Shown piece after piece: positions 9,979 through 19,923 of a stretch of 64,000 bases of DNA. Under the pieces are notes generated by a model, which was not told the origin of the DNA, did not search any database, and was given only the letters and a program-made list of their open reading frames with translations. How positions within the stretch are numbered: position 1 is the stretch's first letter; every line of letters starts with the position of its first letter. Position numbers and translations under genes: made by a program. This DNA comes from Nocardia arthritidis (GTDB taxonomy: Bacteria; Actinomycetota; Actinomycetes; Mycobacteriales; Mycobacteriaceae): positions 372,001 through 436,000 of the forward strand of contig NZ_CP046172.1 in NCBI RefSeq assembly GCF_011801145.1, read 5' to 3'.

Positions 9979-10566
9979 TCAGGCGCCGATCAGCCGGTCC
10001 ACCGCCGTGGCGATCAGATCCTGGCTCTGCTCCTCGCCGAATACCTCCGGCAGCGTGAGCCGGTCGACGATGAGCCAGTTCAGCGCGAGATACAGCAGCA
10101 GCACCGACTTTTCGTCACCGGGCAGCCCGGCGTCGATGTGGTTGCGCACGTTGAATTCGATATCCGCGCGCACCCGTTCGGTGAGCACCGCGCGCAGCTC
10201 CGGCCGCCTTGTCGCCTCCAGTCGCAGTTCGAGCAGGGCGAGATAGCCGTTCCGGAACCCCTCCAGCCTGCCGACCGCCTCGCGCATCAGCTCGATGATG
10301 TTGGTCTTGGTCTTGGGGCCGGTCGCCAGCTTGGCCATGGTCTCCTCGCTCGGCTGCAACCGCTCATAGAACCGGCTGCCCGCCTGGGTCAGCAGGTCGT
10401 CGCGGTTGGCGAAGTAGTTGGACGCGGTGCCCGCCGGCACCTTCGCCTCCTTGTCGACCGCGCGAAAGGTCAAGCCGCGCGCGCCATCTCGGGCCAGCAC
10501 CTCCAGGGCGGCGTCCAGCAGCGCATGCCGTCGCTCGGGATTGGTCCGCACTTGACACCACTCCAT
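9979..10566 (-). CDS. TetR/AcrR family transcriptional regulator
   Basis: A 195-aa regulator with an N-terminal helix-turn-helix (RHALLDAALEVLARDG, then GLTFRAVDKEAKVPAGTASN and YFANRDDLL) and a ligand-binding C-terminal helical domain. ATG 10566 is the likely start; GTG 10551 (VRTNPERR) is an alternative. It diverges from a DHFR-like reductase, with the palindrome GTAGTACTAC three bases upstream of its start codon. Autorepression and control of the reductase are the natural inference. Effector unknown. Confidence 0.88.
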   Translation of the reverse strand: MEWCQVRTNPERRHALLDAALEVLARDGARGLTFRAVDKEAKVPAGTASNYFANRDDLLTQAGSRFYERLQPSEETMAKLATGPKTKTNIIELMREAVGRLEGFRNGYLALLELRLEATRRPELRAVLTERVRADIEFNVRNHIDAGLPGDEKSVLLLYLALNWLIVDRLTLPEVFGEEQSQDLIATAVDRLIGA

Positions 10567-10568
10567 TC

Positions 10569-10578
10569 GTAGTACTAC
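10569..10578. promoter_or_regulatory. palindromic operator candidate
   Basis: The perfect palindrome GTAGTACTAC lies in the 58-bp divergent region between the TetR gene and the DHFR-like gene, very close to the TetR start. It is the best candidate for the TetR binding site, inferred from position and symmetry. Confidence 0.45.
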
Positions 10579-10624
10579 CTTCAGATCACTACATGCAGAG
10601 TACAACAGATAGGGCGGTAACAGC

Positions 10625-11200
10625 ATGCGAAAGCTTGTCTACTACGTGGCGGTGTCGCTCGACGGCTACATTGCCGGGCCGAACGGGGAGTTCGACTTCT
10701 ACCCACTGTCCGAGGAAATGTCCGCCTGGATCAACGAGCGTTACCCGGATACGGTGCCGGCCCATATCCGTCCGTACTTCGGGCTTGCCGTCGACGCACC
10801 GAACAAGGTGTTCGACACGGTCATAATGGGCCGCGGCGCATATGAACCGGGCCTTGCCGACGGTGTCGCCAGTCCGTACCCACATCTGAAGCAATACGTG
10901 GTCTCCACCACGCTCGGCAAAAACGACTACCCCGCAGTGGAACTCGTCGACAGCGATCCGGTGGAACTGGTGCGTCGGCTCAAAAAGGAAGATGGCAAAG
11001 ACATTTGGTTGTGCGGCGGCGGCAATCTGGCCGGTCAGCTCATCGACGAGATCGATGAGCTGATCTTCAAGAGCTACCCGGTGCTCGCCGGCGCCGGAAT
11101 CCCGGCCCTCACCGGCAACTTCCGGCCGAACCGATTCCGGCCCACGCAACGCCGCGAATTCGACAACGGCGCACAGGTCACCTGGTTCTCGCGGAGCTGA
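10625..11200 (+). CDS. RibD_C/dihydrofolate reductase-like protein
   Basis: A 191-aa protein of the DHFR-like fold shared with the RibD reductase domain. It starts RKLVYYVAVSLDGYIAGP, has a NADPH-site-like VIMGRGAYEPGL and a later DIWLCGGGNLAGQLIDEIDE. Most members are uncharacterised NADPH-dependent reductases that do not act in folate synthesis. The divergent TetR gene suggests inducible expression. A second family member is encoded just downstream on the opposite strand. Substrate unknown. Confidence 0.85.
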   Translation: MRKLVYYVAVSLDGYIAGPNGEFDFYPLSEEMSAWINERYPDTVPAHIRPYFGLAVDAPNKVFDTVIMGRGAYEPGLADGVASPYPHLKQYVVSTTLGKNDYPAVELVDSDPVELVRRLKKEDGKDIWLCGGGNLAGQLIDEIDELIFKSYPVLAGAGIPALTGNFRPNRFRPTQRREFDNGAQVTWFSRS

Positions 11201-11254
11201 TCGAGGCACGGTTCCGGATTTCTACCAGCGCGAAAGGCGAAACTTATGCGAAAA

Positions 11255-11290
11255 ATGCCAAATACGGTTTCCGTCAACGAAATTCGGCAT
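11255..11290. terminator. weak hairpin between convergent reductase genes
   Basis: ATGCCAAAT (11255-11263) and ATTCGGCAT (11282-11290) pair 8 of 9 bases in the 213-nt gap between the two convergent DHFR-like genes. A minor CGG/CCG pair lies in the loop. It may be a bidirectional terminator; nothing else was seen in this gap. Confidence 0.3.
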
Positions 11291-11413
11291 CGGTTCGGCA
11301 GCGGGCCGATTCGCACCGCGCCGAAGGCGGCCTGGCCGCGGCAGGGCAGGCGCGGCAGGCGTTGAGTTGCGGGTGAGTTCTGTTGGAGCAGTGGATAACT
11401 CACCCGAACCCCA

Positions 11414-12016
11414 TTACTCGGCGCGGTCGTAGACCAGGTACAGCGCGCCTGATTCGGTGGTGGACAGATCGGTGAGCCGCCAGTGGGCTGCCGGAATGCC
11501 ATCCTCGAACAGGCGCGCACCGCCGCCCGCCACCTCCGGGCACAGGGTGATCGTCAGCCGGTCCACCTCGCCGGCCGCGAGCAGCGCCCGGATGACGCTG
11601 CTGCTGGCCAGCACGACGATGTCGCCGCCGGGCTCGCCGCGCAACCGCTTGACCGTCTCGACCGGATCCGCGTCGGCCAGCCGCGAATGCTGCCACGGCG
11701 TCTCGGTGAGCGTCCTGGAGAAGACGATCTTGTCCACCTCGTCCAGCCAGGTGGCGAAGGCGCGATCGCGCGGATCGGCGTGCTCGTCGGCCGCGACGGT
11801 CGGCCAGTACCCGCCGAAACCCTGGTAGTTCTTGCGGCCGAGCAGCGCGGTCGTCGCGGCCTGCGTCATCCGGACCATCCGGTCGCGGGCGGTATCGCCG
11901 ACCGCGTGCGGCACGATCCAGCCCATGTCGTACTCGCCGCCCGGCCCATTGACCCGGCCGTCCATGGACAGCGAGATATTCGCGACTACCCGACGAGTTC
12001 CGTTGTCGGCGTTCAT
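11414..12016 (-). CDS. RibD_C/dihydrofolate reductase-like protein
   Basis: A 200-aa DHFR-fold reductase: VVANISLSMDGRVNGPGGEY at the N-terminus, LLGRKNYQGFGGYWP around the nucleotide site and DIVVLASSSVIRALL later. AAGGAG lies about 8 nt before ATG 12016, which sets the start. It is related in family but not close in sequence to the reductase at 10625-11200. It diverges from the large LuxR-type regulator, which may control it. Substrate unknown. Confidence 0.85.
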   Translation of the reverse strand: MNADNGTRRVVANISLSMDGRVNGPGGEYDMGWIVPHAVGDTARDRMVRMTQAATTALLGRKNYQGFGGYWPTVAADEHADPRDRAFATWLDEVDKIVFSRTLTETPWQHSRLADADPVETVKRLRGEPGGDIVVLASSSVIRALLAAGEVDRLTITLCPEVAGGGARLFEDGIPAAHWRLTDLSTTESGALYLVYDRAE

Positions 12017-12183
12017 GGTTCGTTCTCCTTCTGTGGTTTCGCGGCCTCTTGCCGCGTTACATCGAATACTTCCCGGCGACGGCGGCCGGAACATCTGCCA
12101 GCTGGCGGATATCGGGCCGGCGTGGTGGCGGATATCCGACCGGGTCGCTGGGTCGGGTTCGGCATGGAAGACTGCGGAGCACG

Positions 12184-14931
12184 ATGCGGGTCGAACATTT
12201 CCCCGGCGAATCGTCCGTATTCGTCGGGCGAGTCGAGGAGCTGGCGGTGGTCGGTGCGGCGCTGGCGCCCGGCCGGGTGCTGACCTTGGTGGGTCCTGGC
12301 GGCTGCGGCAAGACTCGGCTGGCCGCCCGGGTCGGCCGGGAGCGGGCGCCGGACTGGCCGGACGGTGTCTGCTGGATCGATCTGGCCGACGAATCCGATG
12401 ACGCCGTGGTCGTCCAACGGGTCGCGACCGCGCTGGCGCTGCCGCTACCGGGTGCGGCGGACCCGGTCGGTGCGCTGGTGCACGGTCTCGGCGAGCAGCG
12501 CAGGCTGCTGATCATGGACAACTGTGAGCAGGTGCGCGCGGGAGTCGCCGCAGTGGTCGCGGGCCTGCTCGCGCATTGTGCCGGGACGGGTGTGCTGACG
12601 ACCAGCCGGGCTCCGCTCGGCCTCGCCGGTGAGCGGCTGCACCGCGTACCGCCGCTCGAACTGCGTGACGCGCTGACCCTGTTCCTGGACCGGGCCGGCC
12701 TGGATTCCGCGGGACAGCCGGAACGCGAAGCGGCCAGGCAGGTTTGCGACCGGCTGGACCGGCTACCGCTGGCGCTGGAACTGGCCGCGGGCTGGGCAAG
12801 TACCTTATCGCTTGCGCAGCTTGCCGATCCGCTGCGGAAACCGTATGAGGTGCTCGACGGCGGCGGCCCGAATGCGCCGTTCCGGCAGCGTACCCTCGCC
12901 GAATCCATGCGTTGGAGCCACGACCTGCTCGACGCCGACGAACGCCTGCTGTTCCGCGCGCTCGCCGTCTTCGAGCCGGGGTTCTCGTCCGAAATTCTCA
13001 CCGGGGCGACGGAACTTCCGGCCGGTCGGCAGCTGCGCGCACTACGCGGCCTGATCGAGAAGTCACTGGTGTCCGCGGAAACCGGCGGTCTCGTCGCTCG
13101 CTACCGGATGCTCGGCGTGATCCGCGAATACGCCGCGCTCAGGCTGGCCGAGGCCGGAGCGGTCACCCGGGCGCGCGACGCGCATCTCGCGGCGTGCCGG
13201 GCCTTCGTGGCCGGCGTAGCGCCGCTGCTCGACACCGACAAGGATGCGTGGTGTGCCCGAATCTCCCTGGAATACGCGAATATTCGAGCCGCGATCGACT
13301 GGGGGCTGAGTAGGCGGGACCGGACCGACGGGCGGGAGCTCGCCGCAGGCATTGCCTGGTTCTGGCACCTCGGACCGCACGGTCGGGACGGGCTGCGCCG
13401 GTTGCGCGCCGCCGCCGAGCCGGATACCGGTGACGACATCCAGGCGCGGGTGCTCGTCGGGCTCGCACTCGTCGCGGACACCGCGGAACCCGGTGCGGCC
13501 GGATACGAAAATGCCCGTGCCGCAGCGGAATTGGCCGACAGGGTGGGTGCGGAGCGGGTCGGGTTGCTGGCGCGTGTGCTTTGCACCATCTGCCTGCTCG
13601 GCACCGACCCGGCGGGTGCGCAGACCGCGGCCCGCGCGGTGCGCGACGCGGCCCTGCGCGCGGACGACGGGTTCGTCGCGGATGCGGCACGTGCGCTCCT
13701 CGGCCTCACCTACCTGCTCCGCGATGAGCTGCCATCCGCCGTCGCCGAACTGCGGCCCGCCGTCGACGGTTTGCAGCGCCGCGGCGATCGTGCCGTCGCG
13801 TCGTCGGCGCTGGTCTGGCTTGCCATGGCGTCGGCGCGGTCCGGCCTGCTCGGGTCCGCGGCGGAAATCGCCGAACGGGCAGTAGCCGTCGCCGAGCCGC
13901 TGCAGGATTTCAACCGCATCGGCACGGCCAGGGCGGTACTCGCCGAAATCCGGATCACCCAGGGCGACATCGCGGCCGCCGCCGCGGCGCTGGCGCCGAT
14001 GGACCGGCTCATCGAGGGAGCCGAGGCGCGCCCGTATATTCCGGGTTGGGAGCGGGTGCACGGGCTGCTCGCGCTGGCCGAGAATGCCGCGGGCACGGCG
14101 ATCGATTGGTGCCTGCGTGAGGCAAAGATATACGGGCACAACGATATTCACCGGCTGACACCGTGGACCAAACTGGTGCTCGCGTCGGCGCTGCGGCGCG
14201 GCGCCGAGGGCTCGGTGCGCGCGGATTCGCTGTGGTCCAACACATCCGCGTCGACTCCGACCGAGCTCGCGTCCGAATTGCTTACCGAACTCGGCACGGA
14301 TCCGACCGTATCCGCACTGCCGTCGCTACGCGCCGAAGTGTTGGAAGAACAGGCATTTCTCGCTCGGGGCACGATGTTCGGCGCCGCCGAAGGAATCGAG
14401 CGGGCATTGCGCCTACACCACGAGGCGCTACGGATTCGCGCCGAGCACGGCCTGTTACTGGGATGTGTGCAGAGCCTGGAGGCATTGGCCGCGATACTCC
14501 ACGACCGCGGCGCATCCGAGACGGCGGCCGTACTGCTCGGTGCGACCGAGCGGGCCCGCATCGAAACTGGTTCGGCCGCAGCAAATTTCGTCAACGATCT
14601 ACGTGCCGAGCTGAAATCCCTACCGGCACTGGACGAACAACTGGCGCGGGGCCGCTCGCTCGAACCGCAGGCCGCGGTCGAGTACGCCACCAGAGCGCGC
14701 GGGAAACGCAACCGACCCGAAAGCGGTTGGGCGAGCCTGACTCCCACCGAGCGCTCGGTCGTCGAGCTGGCGGTGTCCGGCATGTCCAATCCGGAAATCG
14801 CGGACCGGTTGTTCATCGGCCGGGGCACGGTGAAAACCCATCTGGCGCACGTCTACGCCAAACTGGGCGTGGCGAACCGGACCGAACTGGCCCGGCTCAG
14901 TGCCGAACGGTCAAGCGGCGCTGAGGAATGA
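12184..14931 (+). CDS. large ATP-binding LuxR-family regulator
   Basis: A 915-aa regulator with an N-terminal NTPase (Walker A GPGGCGKT at residues 37-44, Walker B-like RRLLIMDNCE, TSRAPLGLAGERLHRV), a long helical repeat middle region, and a C-terminal LuxR helix-turn-helix (LTPTERSVVELAVSGMSNPE from about residue 852, then GTVKTHLAHVYAKLGV). This is the layout of AfsR/MalT-like regulators that integrate ATP binding with a ligand. ATG 12184 follows CGGAG at short spacing. A rare TTA codon is at 14455-14457. It diverges from a DHFR-like gene, and its 3' end overlaps the convergent yjbQ gene by 21 bp. Confidence 0.88.
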   Translation: MRVEHFPGESSVFVGRVEELAVVGAALAPGRVLTLVGPGGCGKTRLAARVGRERAPDWPDGVCWIDLADESDDAVVVQRVATALALPLPGAADPVGALVHGLGEQRRLLIMDNCEQVRAGVAAVVAGLLAHCAGTGVLTTSRAPLGLAGERLHRVPPLELRDALTLFLDRAGLDSAGQPEREAARQVCDRLDRLPLALELAAGWASTLSLAQLADPLRKPYEVLDGGGPNAPFRQRTLAESMRWSHDLLDADERLLFRALAVFEPGFSSEILTGATELPAGRQLRALRGLIEKSLVSAETGGLVARYRMLGVIREYAALRLAEAGAVTRARDAHLAACRAFVAGVAPLLDTDKDAWCARISLEYANIRAAIDWGLSRRDRTDGRELAAGIAWFWHLGPHGRDGLRRLRAAAEPDTGDDIQARVLVGLALVADTAEPGAAGYENARAAAELADRVGAERVGLLARVLCTICLLGTDPAGAQTAARAVRDAALRADDGFVADAARALLGLTYLLRDELPSAVAELRPAVDGLQRRGDRAVASSALVWLAMASARSGLLGSAAEIAERAVAVAEPLQDFNRIGTARAVLAEIRITQGDIAAAAAALAPMDRLIEGAEARPYIPGWERVHGLLALAENAAGTAIDWCLREAKIYGHNDIHRLTPWTKLVLASALRRGAEGSVRADSLWSNTSASTPTELASELLTELGTDPTVSALPSLRAEVLEEQAFLARGTMFGAAEGIERALRLHHEALRIRAEHGLLLGCVQSLEALAAILHDRGASETAAVLLGATERARIETGSAAANFVNDLRAELKSLPALDEQLARGRSLEPQAAVEYATRARGKRNRPESGWASLTPTERSVVELAVSGMSNPEIADRLFIGRGTVKTHLAHVYAKLGVANRTELARLSAERSSGAEE

Positions 14932-15321
14932 CAGGCGAACCTGGCGTTCCGGATTGTCGACGTTCAGGTCGACCAGCGCGATCGACTGCCAGGTGCCGAG
15001 GGCGAGCGCGCCACCGATGACGGGCACCGTGGCGTAGGGCGGGATCAGCGCGGGCATCACATGGGAGCGTCCGTGCCCGCGCGACCCGTGCGCATGCCGC
15101 CAGCGATCGTCGGCGGGGAGCAGGTCGCGCAGGGCGGCGAGCAGATCGACATCGCTGCCCGCGCCCAGTTCGATGATCGCGATCCCGGCGGTGGCATGCG
15201 GGACGAAGATGTGCAGCAGTCCGTCCTCGCCCGCCTCGCGCGCGAAGTCCGCGCACTGGCGGGTGAGGTCGTGCACCACCTCGGTTCGTCCGGTGGTCAC
15301 GTCGAATACGGTGCTCTTCAC
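14911..15321 (-). CDS. YjbQ/UPF0047 family protein
   Basis: A 136-aa member of UPF0047 (YjbQ), described as a secondary thiamine-phosphate synthase in E. coli. Conserved family residues are visible in LLHIFVPHATAGIAIIE, SHVMPALIPPYATVPVIGG and GTWQSIALVDL. The start is GTG 15321, with GGGAGA about 7 nt upstream. It lies 30 nt behind the MarR gene on the same strand, so the two probably form an operon. Its last 21 bp are antisense to the end of the LuxR-type gene. Confidence 0.85.
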   Translation of the reverse strand: MKSTVFDVTTGRTEVVHDLTRQCADFAREAGEDGLLHIFVPHATAGIAIIELGAGSDVDLLAALRDLLPADDRWRHAHGSRGHGRSHVMPALIPPYATVPVIGGALALGTWQSIALVDLNVDNPERQVRLSFLSAA

Positions 15322-15351
15322 GATTGGGTCTCCCTCCTCTTCCGGGTTCGA

Positions 15352-15816
15352 TTACCCATCCTCGCGCAGGATCTCGGCCACCCGCAGCGACGTCTCGTGC
15401 AGCCGGTTGAACAGGTCGAGGATCAGCTCGAGCTGTTCAACGGTGTAATCGGCGGTGGTCTGGGCGAATTCGCGGGGGAATACCTCGTAGTGCCGCCCGA
15501 TCTCGGCGATGCGCTCCGGGACGGCGGTGATGATCACCCGCCGCCGGTCCCGCGCATCGTGTTCGCGGCGCACGAAGCCGCTCTTCAGCAGCCGGTCGAT
15601 CATTCGGGTGATCGCGCCGGTGGTCAGGCCGGTCTGCGCGGCCAGCTCGCCCGCGGTCGCCGATCCGGTCACCCGCAGGGTGTTCAGGCAGCGCAGGTCG
15701 GTGACGTGCAGACCGACCCGATCGGCGATGAGCTGGTGCAGCACTATGCCGTCGGTAGCGCTGCGCTGGGCCGCGTAGGTCAGCGCGGCGGACAGCTCCG
15801 CTCTCTTCTCGGCCAT
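15352..15816 (-). CDS. MarR family transcriptional regulator
   Basis: A 154-aa winged-helix regulator: DLRCLNTLRVTGSATAGELA, TGLTTGAITRMIDRLLKSGF and wing residues DARDRRRVIIT are classic MarR positions. The start is uncertain: ATG 15816 gives a normal N-terminus, while GTG 15837 would add seven residues and neither has a good ribosome site. It diverges from a SnoaL-like gene across a perfect palindrome, and yjbQ follows it. It likely represses both sides in response to an unknown small molecule. Confidence 0.85.
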   Translation of the reverse strand: MAEKRAELSAALTYAAQRSATDGIVLHQLIADRVGLHVTDLRCLNTLRVTGSATAGELAAQTGLTTGAITRMIDRLLKSGFVRREHDARDRRRVIITAVPERIAEIGRHYEVFPREFAQTTADYTVEQLELILDLFNRLHETSLRVAEILREDG

Positions 15817-15853
15817 CCCTTGACGGATTCCTCTCACTCAATCAATATCTTAC

Positions 15854-15872
15854 TGGATCAACTATTGATCCA
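15854..15872. promoter_or_regulatory. MarR operator candidate
   Basis: Perfect inverted repeat TGGATCAA-CTA-TTGATCCA between the divergent marR-type gene and the SnoaL-like gene. Size and symmetry fit a MarR dimer site, and the surrounding bases (ATCAATATCTTAC) are unusually AT-rich for this genome. Confidence 0.6.
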
Positions 15873-15913
15873 TGCAGTTGATGAACTATTCAGATTGTAT
15901 CGAGGGGATCGCC

Positions 15914-16375
15914 ATGACCGTTGACCAGCACACCGACGAACTCGCCATCCGTCAGCTGTTCCAGCGCCAATCCGAGGCCTGGGCCGCGGGTGACGCCAAG
16001 GCGTTCAGCGAGGTATTCACCGAGGACGCCGACTACATCACCTTCCTCGGCACCTATCACCGGGGCCACACCGAAATCGAGACCATGCATATACCGCTGT
16101 TCGAGCGATTCCAGAAGGGATCCCGGCTCGACGGCGCCGAACTCCGCTTCCGCTTCCTCGCACCCGACGTGGCGATAGTGCAGAGCGTCGGTGCGCTGGT
16201 GAAGGGAAAGGGCAAGCGCACCAAGCGCAACACCAAGGTGCAAACCACCGTGGTGGTGCGCCAGGACGGCGAATGGCGGATAGCCGCGTTCCAGAACACC
16301 AAATACAGCTGGCTGCTCGCCGGACTCTCCGCGATGTTCGACCGGCGGATGGCGCCGTCGATCCAGGTCGCGTGA
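15914..16375 (+). CDS. SgcJ/EcaC-like (SnoaL fold) protein
   Basis: A 153-aa single-domain protein of the NTF2/SnoaL-like SgcJ/EcaC group: IRQLFQRQSEAWAAGDAKAF, FTEDADYITFLGTYHRG and a closing TVVVRQDGEWRIAAFQNTK are typical. ATG 15914 lies after GAGGGG. It diverges from the MarR gene and probably belongs to its regulon. Catalytic activity cannot be assigned; relatives include small-molecule-modifying enzymes and proteins with no known reaction. Confidence 0.8.
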   Translation: MTVDQHTDELAIRQLFQRQSEAWAAGDAKAFSEVFTEDADYITFLGTYHRGHTEIETMHIPLFERFQKGSRLDGAELRFRFLAPDVAIVQSVGALVKGKGKRTKRNTKVQTTVVVRQDGEWRIAAFQNTKYSWLLAGLSAMFDRRMAPSIQVA

Positions 16376-16479
16376 ACCGGAGCGGCGGCGTGCGGGAGGT
16401 GGCGGCAAAAGCCCTGGATCGCGATCGGTAGTCTTGGTGGCTGGTAACAGCTGATTGTCGATCTTGGAGGACTCCCGCC

Positions 16480-17745
16480 GTGGCTCTCGTCGTTCAGAAG
16501 TACGGAGGCTCCTCGGTCGCCACCGCCGAACGCATCCGCCGCGTCGCTGAGCGGATCGTCGAGACGAAGAAGCAGGGCCACGACGTGGTGGTCGTCTGCT
16601 CCGCGATGGGCGACACCACCGACGAGCTGCTGGATCTGGCCCAGCAGGTCGCGGTCACCCCGCCCCCGCGCGAAATGGATATGTTGCTCACCTCGGGCGA
16701 GCGCATCTCGAACGCGCTGGTCGCGATGGCGATTCACTCGCTCGGCGCGGAGGCCCGCTCGTTCACCGGCTCGCAGGCCGGCGTGATCACCACCGGCGCG
16801 CACGGCAACGCGAAGATCATCGATGTCACCCCGGGCCGGCTGCGCGACGCGCTGAACGAGGGCACCATCGTGCTGGTCGCGGGCTTCCAGGGCGTCAGCC
16901 AGGACAGTAAGGACGTCACGACGCTCGGCCGCGGCGGTTCGGATACCACCGCGGTGGCGCTGGCCGCCGCGCTACAGGCCGACGTCTGCGAGATCTACAC
17001 CGACGTGGACGGCGTCTTCACCGCCGACCCGCGGATCGTGCCCAATGCGCAGCGCCTGGAAAAGATCTCCTACGAGGAGATGCTGGAGCTGGCGGCCTGC
17101 GGAGCAAAGGTGCTCATGCTGCGGTGCGTCGAATACGCGCGCCGCTACAACGTGCCCGTTCATGTCCGCTCGTCCTATACCGACAAGCTGGGCACCTACG
17201 TTTACGGATCGATGGAGGACATCCCCTTGGAACAGGCAATCCTCACGGGCGTCGCGCACGACCGCAGCGAGGCCAAGGTGACCGTGGTCGGACTACCGGA
17301 TGTGCCGGGCTACGCCGCCAAGGTGTTCCGTGCCGTCGCCGACGCCGAGATCAACATCGACATGGTGCTGCAGAACATCTCGAAGGTGGAGACGGGTAAG
17401 ACCGACATCACCTTCACCCTGCCCAAGACCGATGTGGCGCGGGCCGTCGAGGTGCTCACCAAGCGGCAGGCCGAAATCGGTTTCGCCCAGGTCATTTTCG
17501 ATAACCACATCGGCAAGGTGTCGCTGGTCGGCGCGGGTATGAAGAGCCATCCCGGCGTCACGGCCAAATTCTGTGAGGCGCTCGCCGAGGCGGGGGTGAA
17601 CATCGACCTCATCTCCACCTCGGAGATCCGGATCTCGGTTCTGGTCAAGGACACGGAACTGGATGAGGCCGTCAAGGTGTTGCACAAGGCGTTCGATCTG
17701 GGCGGCGACGAGGTCGCCGTTGTGCACGCGGGAACGGGACGATAA
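16480..17745 (+). CDS. ask: aspartate kinase
   Basis: A 421-aa aspartokinase that phosphorylates L-aspartate, the entry step to lysine, threonine, methionine and diaminopimelate. The N-terminal kinase motif [15 protein letters not shown], then [17 protein letters not shown] and [15 protein letters not shown], are diagnostic. Two ACT domains follow ([20 protein letters not shown] and [20 protein letters not shown]). Start GTG 16480 is preceded by GGAGG. In related actinobacteria an internal start yields a separate beta subunit of the ACT domains; an in-frame ATG at 17212 (SMEDIPLEQ) is in the right place. asd follows after 3 nt. Confidence 0.97.
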   Translation: MALVVQKYGGSSVATAERIRRVAERIVETKKQGHDVVVVCSAMGDTTDELLDLAQQVAVTPPPREMDMLLTSGERISNALVAMAIHSLGAEARSFTGSQAGVITTGAHGNAKIIDVTPGRLRDALNEGTIVLVAGFQGVSQDSKDVTTLGRGGSDTTAVALAAALQADVCEIYTDVDGVFTADPRIVPNAQRLEKISYEEMLELAACGAKVLMLRCVEYARRYNVPVHVRSSYTDKLGTYVYGSMEDIPLEQAILTGVAHDRSEAKVTVVGLPDVPGYAAKVFRAVADAEINIDMVLQNISKVETGKTDITFTLPKTDVARAVEVLTKRQAEIGFAQVIFDNHIGKVSLVGAGMKSHPGVTAKFCEALAEAGVNIDLISTSEIRISVLVKDTELDEAVKVLHKAFDLGGDEVAVVHAGTGR

Positions 17746-18783
<1,038 letters not shown>

Positions 18784-18792
18784 GCTTTCGGC

Positions 18793-18820
18793 AGCGCCCC
18801 CGGTTCCGGCCGGGGGCGCT
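18793..18820 (+). terminator. ask-asd operon terminator
   Basis: Perfect 11-bp GC-rich stem AGCGCCCCCGG / CCGGGGGCGCT with the 6-nt loop TTCCGG, followed by TTCGTTT. A standard intrinsic terminator 9 nt after the asd stop. Confidence 0.9.
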
Positions 18821-18839
18821 TTCGTTTATGCGGACGAGC

Positions 18840-19394
18840 TCAGCGGGCGCGTAGGCCGTCGAAGATGATGGCGAAGGTGCGGTCGCGCTGTTCGGGGGTC
18901 GCGGCGGTGTGTACGGCGTCGAACGTCGCCTTGACCACGCGCATCAGGTCGGTGATCTCGATATCGCCGCGTACCGCGCCGGATTGTTGTGCGCGAGTTA
19001 GTAATTCGGCGACGGCGGCATTGAGGTCGCGGGTCGGTGCGGTGTTCCGCAGATTCTCGACGCCGAGCGCCTCGGCCAGGTCGCGCTTGAGGGTGCCGCC
19101 GGACACCAGGTGTTCGAGGAATTCGAAGAAGGCGCGGCCGGGGTCGTCGGCGGTCGCCAGCTCGCGGGCGTAGCCGATCATGCGTTCCATTTGATCCAGG
19201 ATCGCGGCGCCGAAAAGCGCTTCCTTGGTGGGGAAGTGGCGGTAGACGGTGCCCGCGCCGACCCCGGCGCGGCGGGCGATCTCGTCCAGCGGAACCGAAA
19301 GCCCCTCGGCCGCAAAGGCTTCCTGGGCCGCGGCGAGTACCCGCTCGCGGTTGCGGCGGGCATCGGCGCGCAGGGGCCTGCCGGGATCGTTCAT
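18840..19394 (-). CDS. TetR family transcriptional regulator
   Basis: A 184-aa regulator: RRNRERVLAAAQEAFAAEG, VPLDEIARRAGVGAGTVYRH and FPTKEALFGAAI form the DNA-binding domain, followed by a helical effector domain. It converges on asd and diverges from an NTF2-like gene. The 91-bp divergent gap has TTGAC repeats (TAGTTGACCCATTGACAAG) that could be the operator, though the symmetry is poor. Target and effector unknown. Confidence 0.87.
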   Translation of the reverse strand: MNDPGRPLRADARRNRERVLAAAQEAFAAEGLSVPLDEIARRAGVGAGTVYRHFPTKEALFGAAILDQMERMIGYARELATADDPGRAFFEFLEHLVSGGTLKRDLAEALGVENLRNTAPTRDLNAAVAELLTRAQQSGAVRGDIEITDLMRVVKATFDAVHTAATPEQRDRTFAIIFDGLRAR

Positions 19395-19485
19395 GTGGCG
19401 AGTCTAGTTGACCCATTGACAAGCGGGGCGCTCGCCCCGGATGATAAACGGGCTAGGCGTTCCGCTTAATTGAAGAAGGTGTGTC

Positions 19486-19908
19486 ATGGTCGAGGCAGCA
19501 CAGGGCTCCCCGCGCGAGGTGGTCGAGCGGTTGTTCCGGGAATTGCCCACCCGCAATGCCGAGGCGTTCGCGGCGGCGTTCGCGCCCGACGGGGTGTTCG
19601 AGATGCCGTTCATGCCGGACGGTGTCCCCGTCCGGTTGGTGGGGCCGGAGGAGATTCGAAAGCACTTGGGGGAGAGGTGGTCCCGGATCAGCCAGGTCCA
19701 GGTGCATGGGGTGCACCCGCATATCCACGAGACCACGGACCCGGAGGTCATCGTCGTCGAGAACGATGTGGACGTCTCCTATCCGGGCGCGGAGCGAACG
19801 GTGGTTCGCTCGTCGGTCAACGTGGTCCGGGTCCGGGACGGCAAGGTGACGCTGTTCCGCGACTACATGGATTCCGCGCGCCTGGCCCGTGCTGCCGCGA
19901 GTCGGTAG
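19486..19908 (+). CDS. SnoaL/NTF2-like protein
   Basis: A 140-aa NTF2-fold protein: PREVVERLFRELPTRNAEAF, FAPDGVFEMPFMPDGVP and a C-terminal NVVRVRDGKVTLFRDYMD follow the SnoaL_2 pattern of ketosteroid isomerase-like proteins. ATG 19486 has AGAAGGTG upstream. The divergent TetR gene is the likely regulator. The reaction, if any, is unknown. Confidence 0.78.
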   Translation: MVEAAQGSPREVVERLFRELPTRNAEAFAAAFAPDGVFEMPFMPDGVPVRLVGPEEIRKHLGERWSRISQVQVHGVHPHIHETTDPEVIVVENDVDVSYPGAERTVVRSSVNVVRVRDGKVTLFRDYMDSARLARAAASR

Positions 19909-19923
19909 CGAAAGACGTTGCGA

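Noticed and set aside
11391..11399. DnaA-box-like AGTGGATAA
   Set aside because: One mismatch and single copy with no second box or relevant neighbour; kept only the exact pair near ssd.
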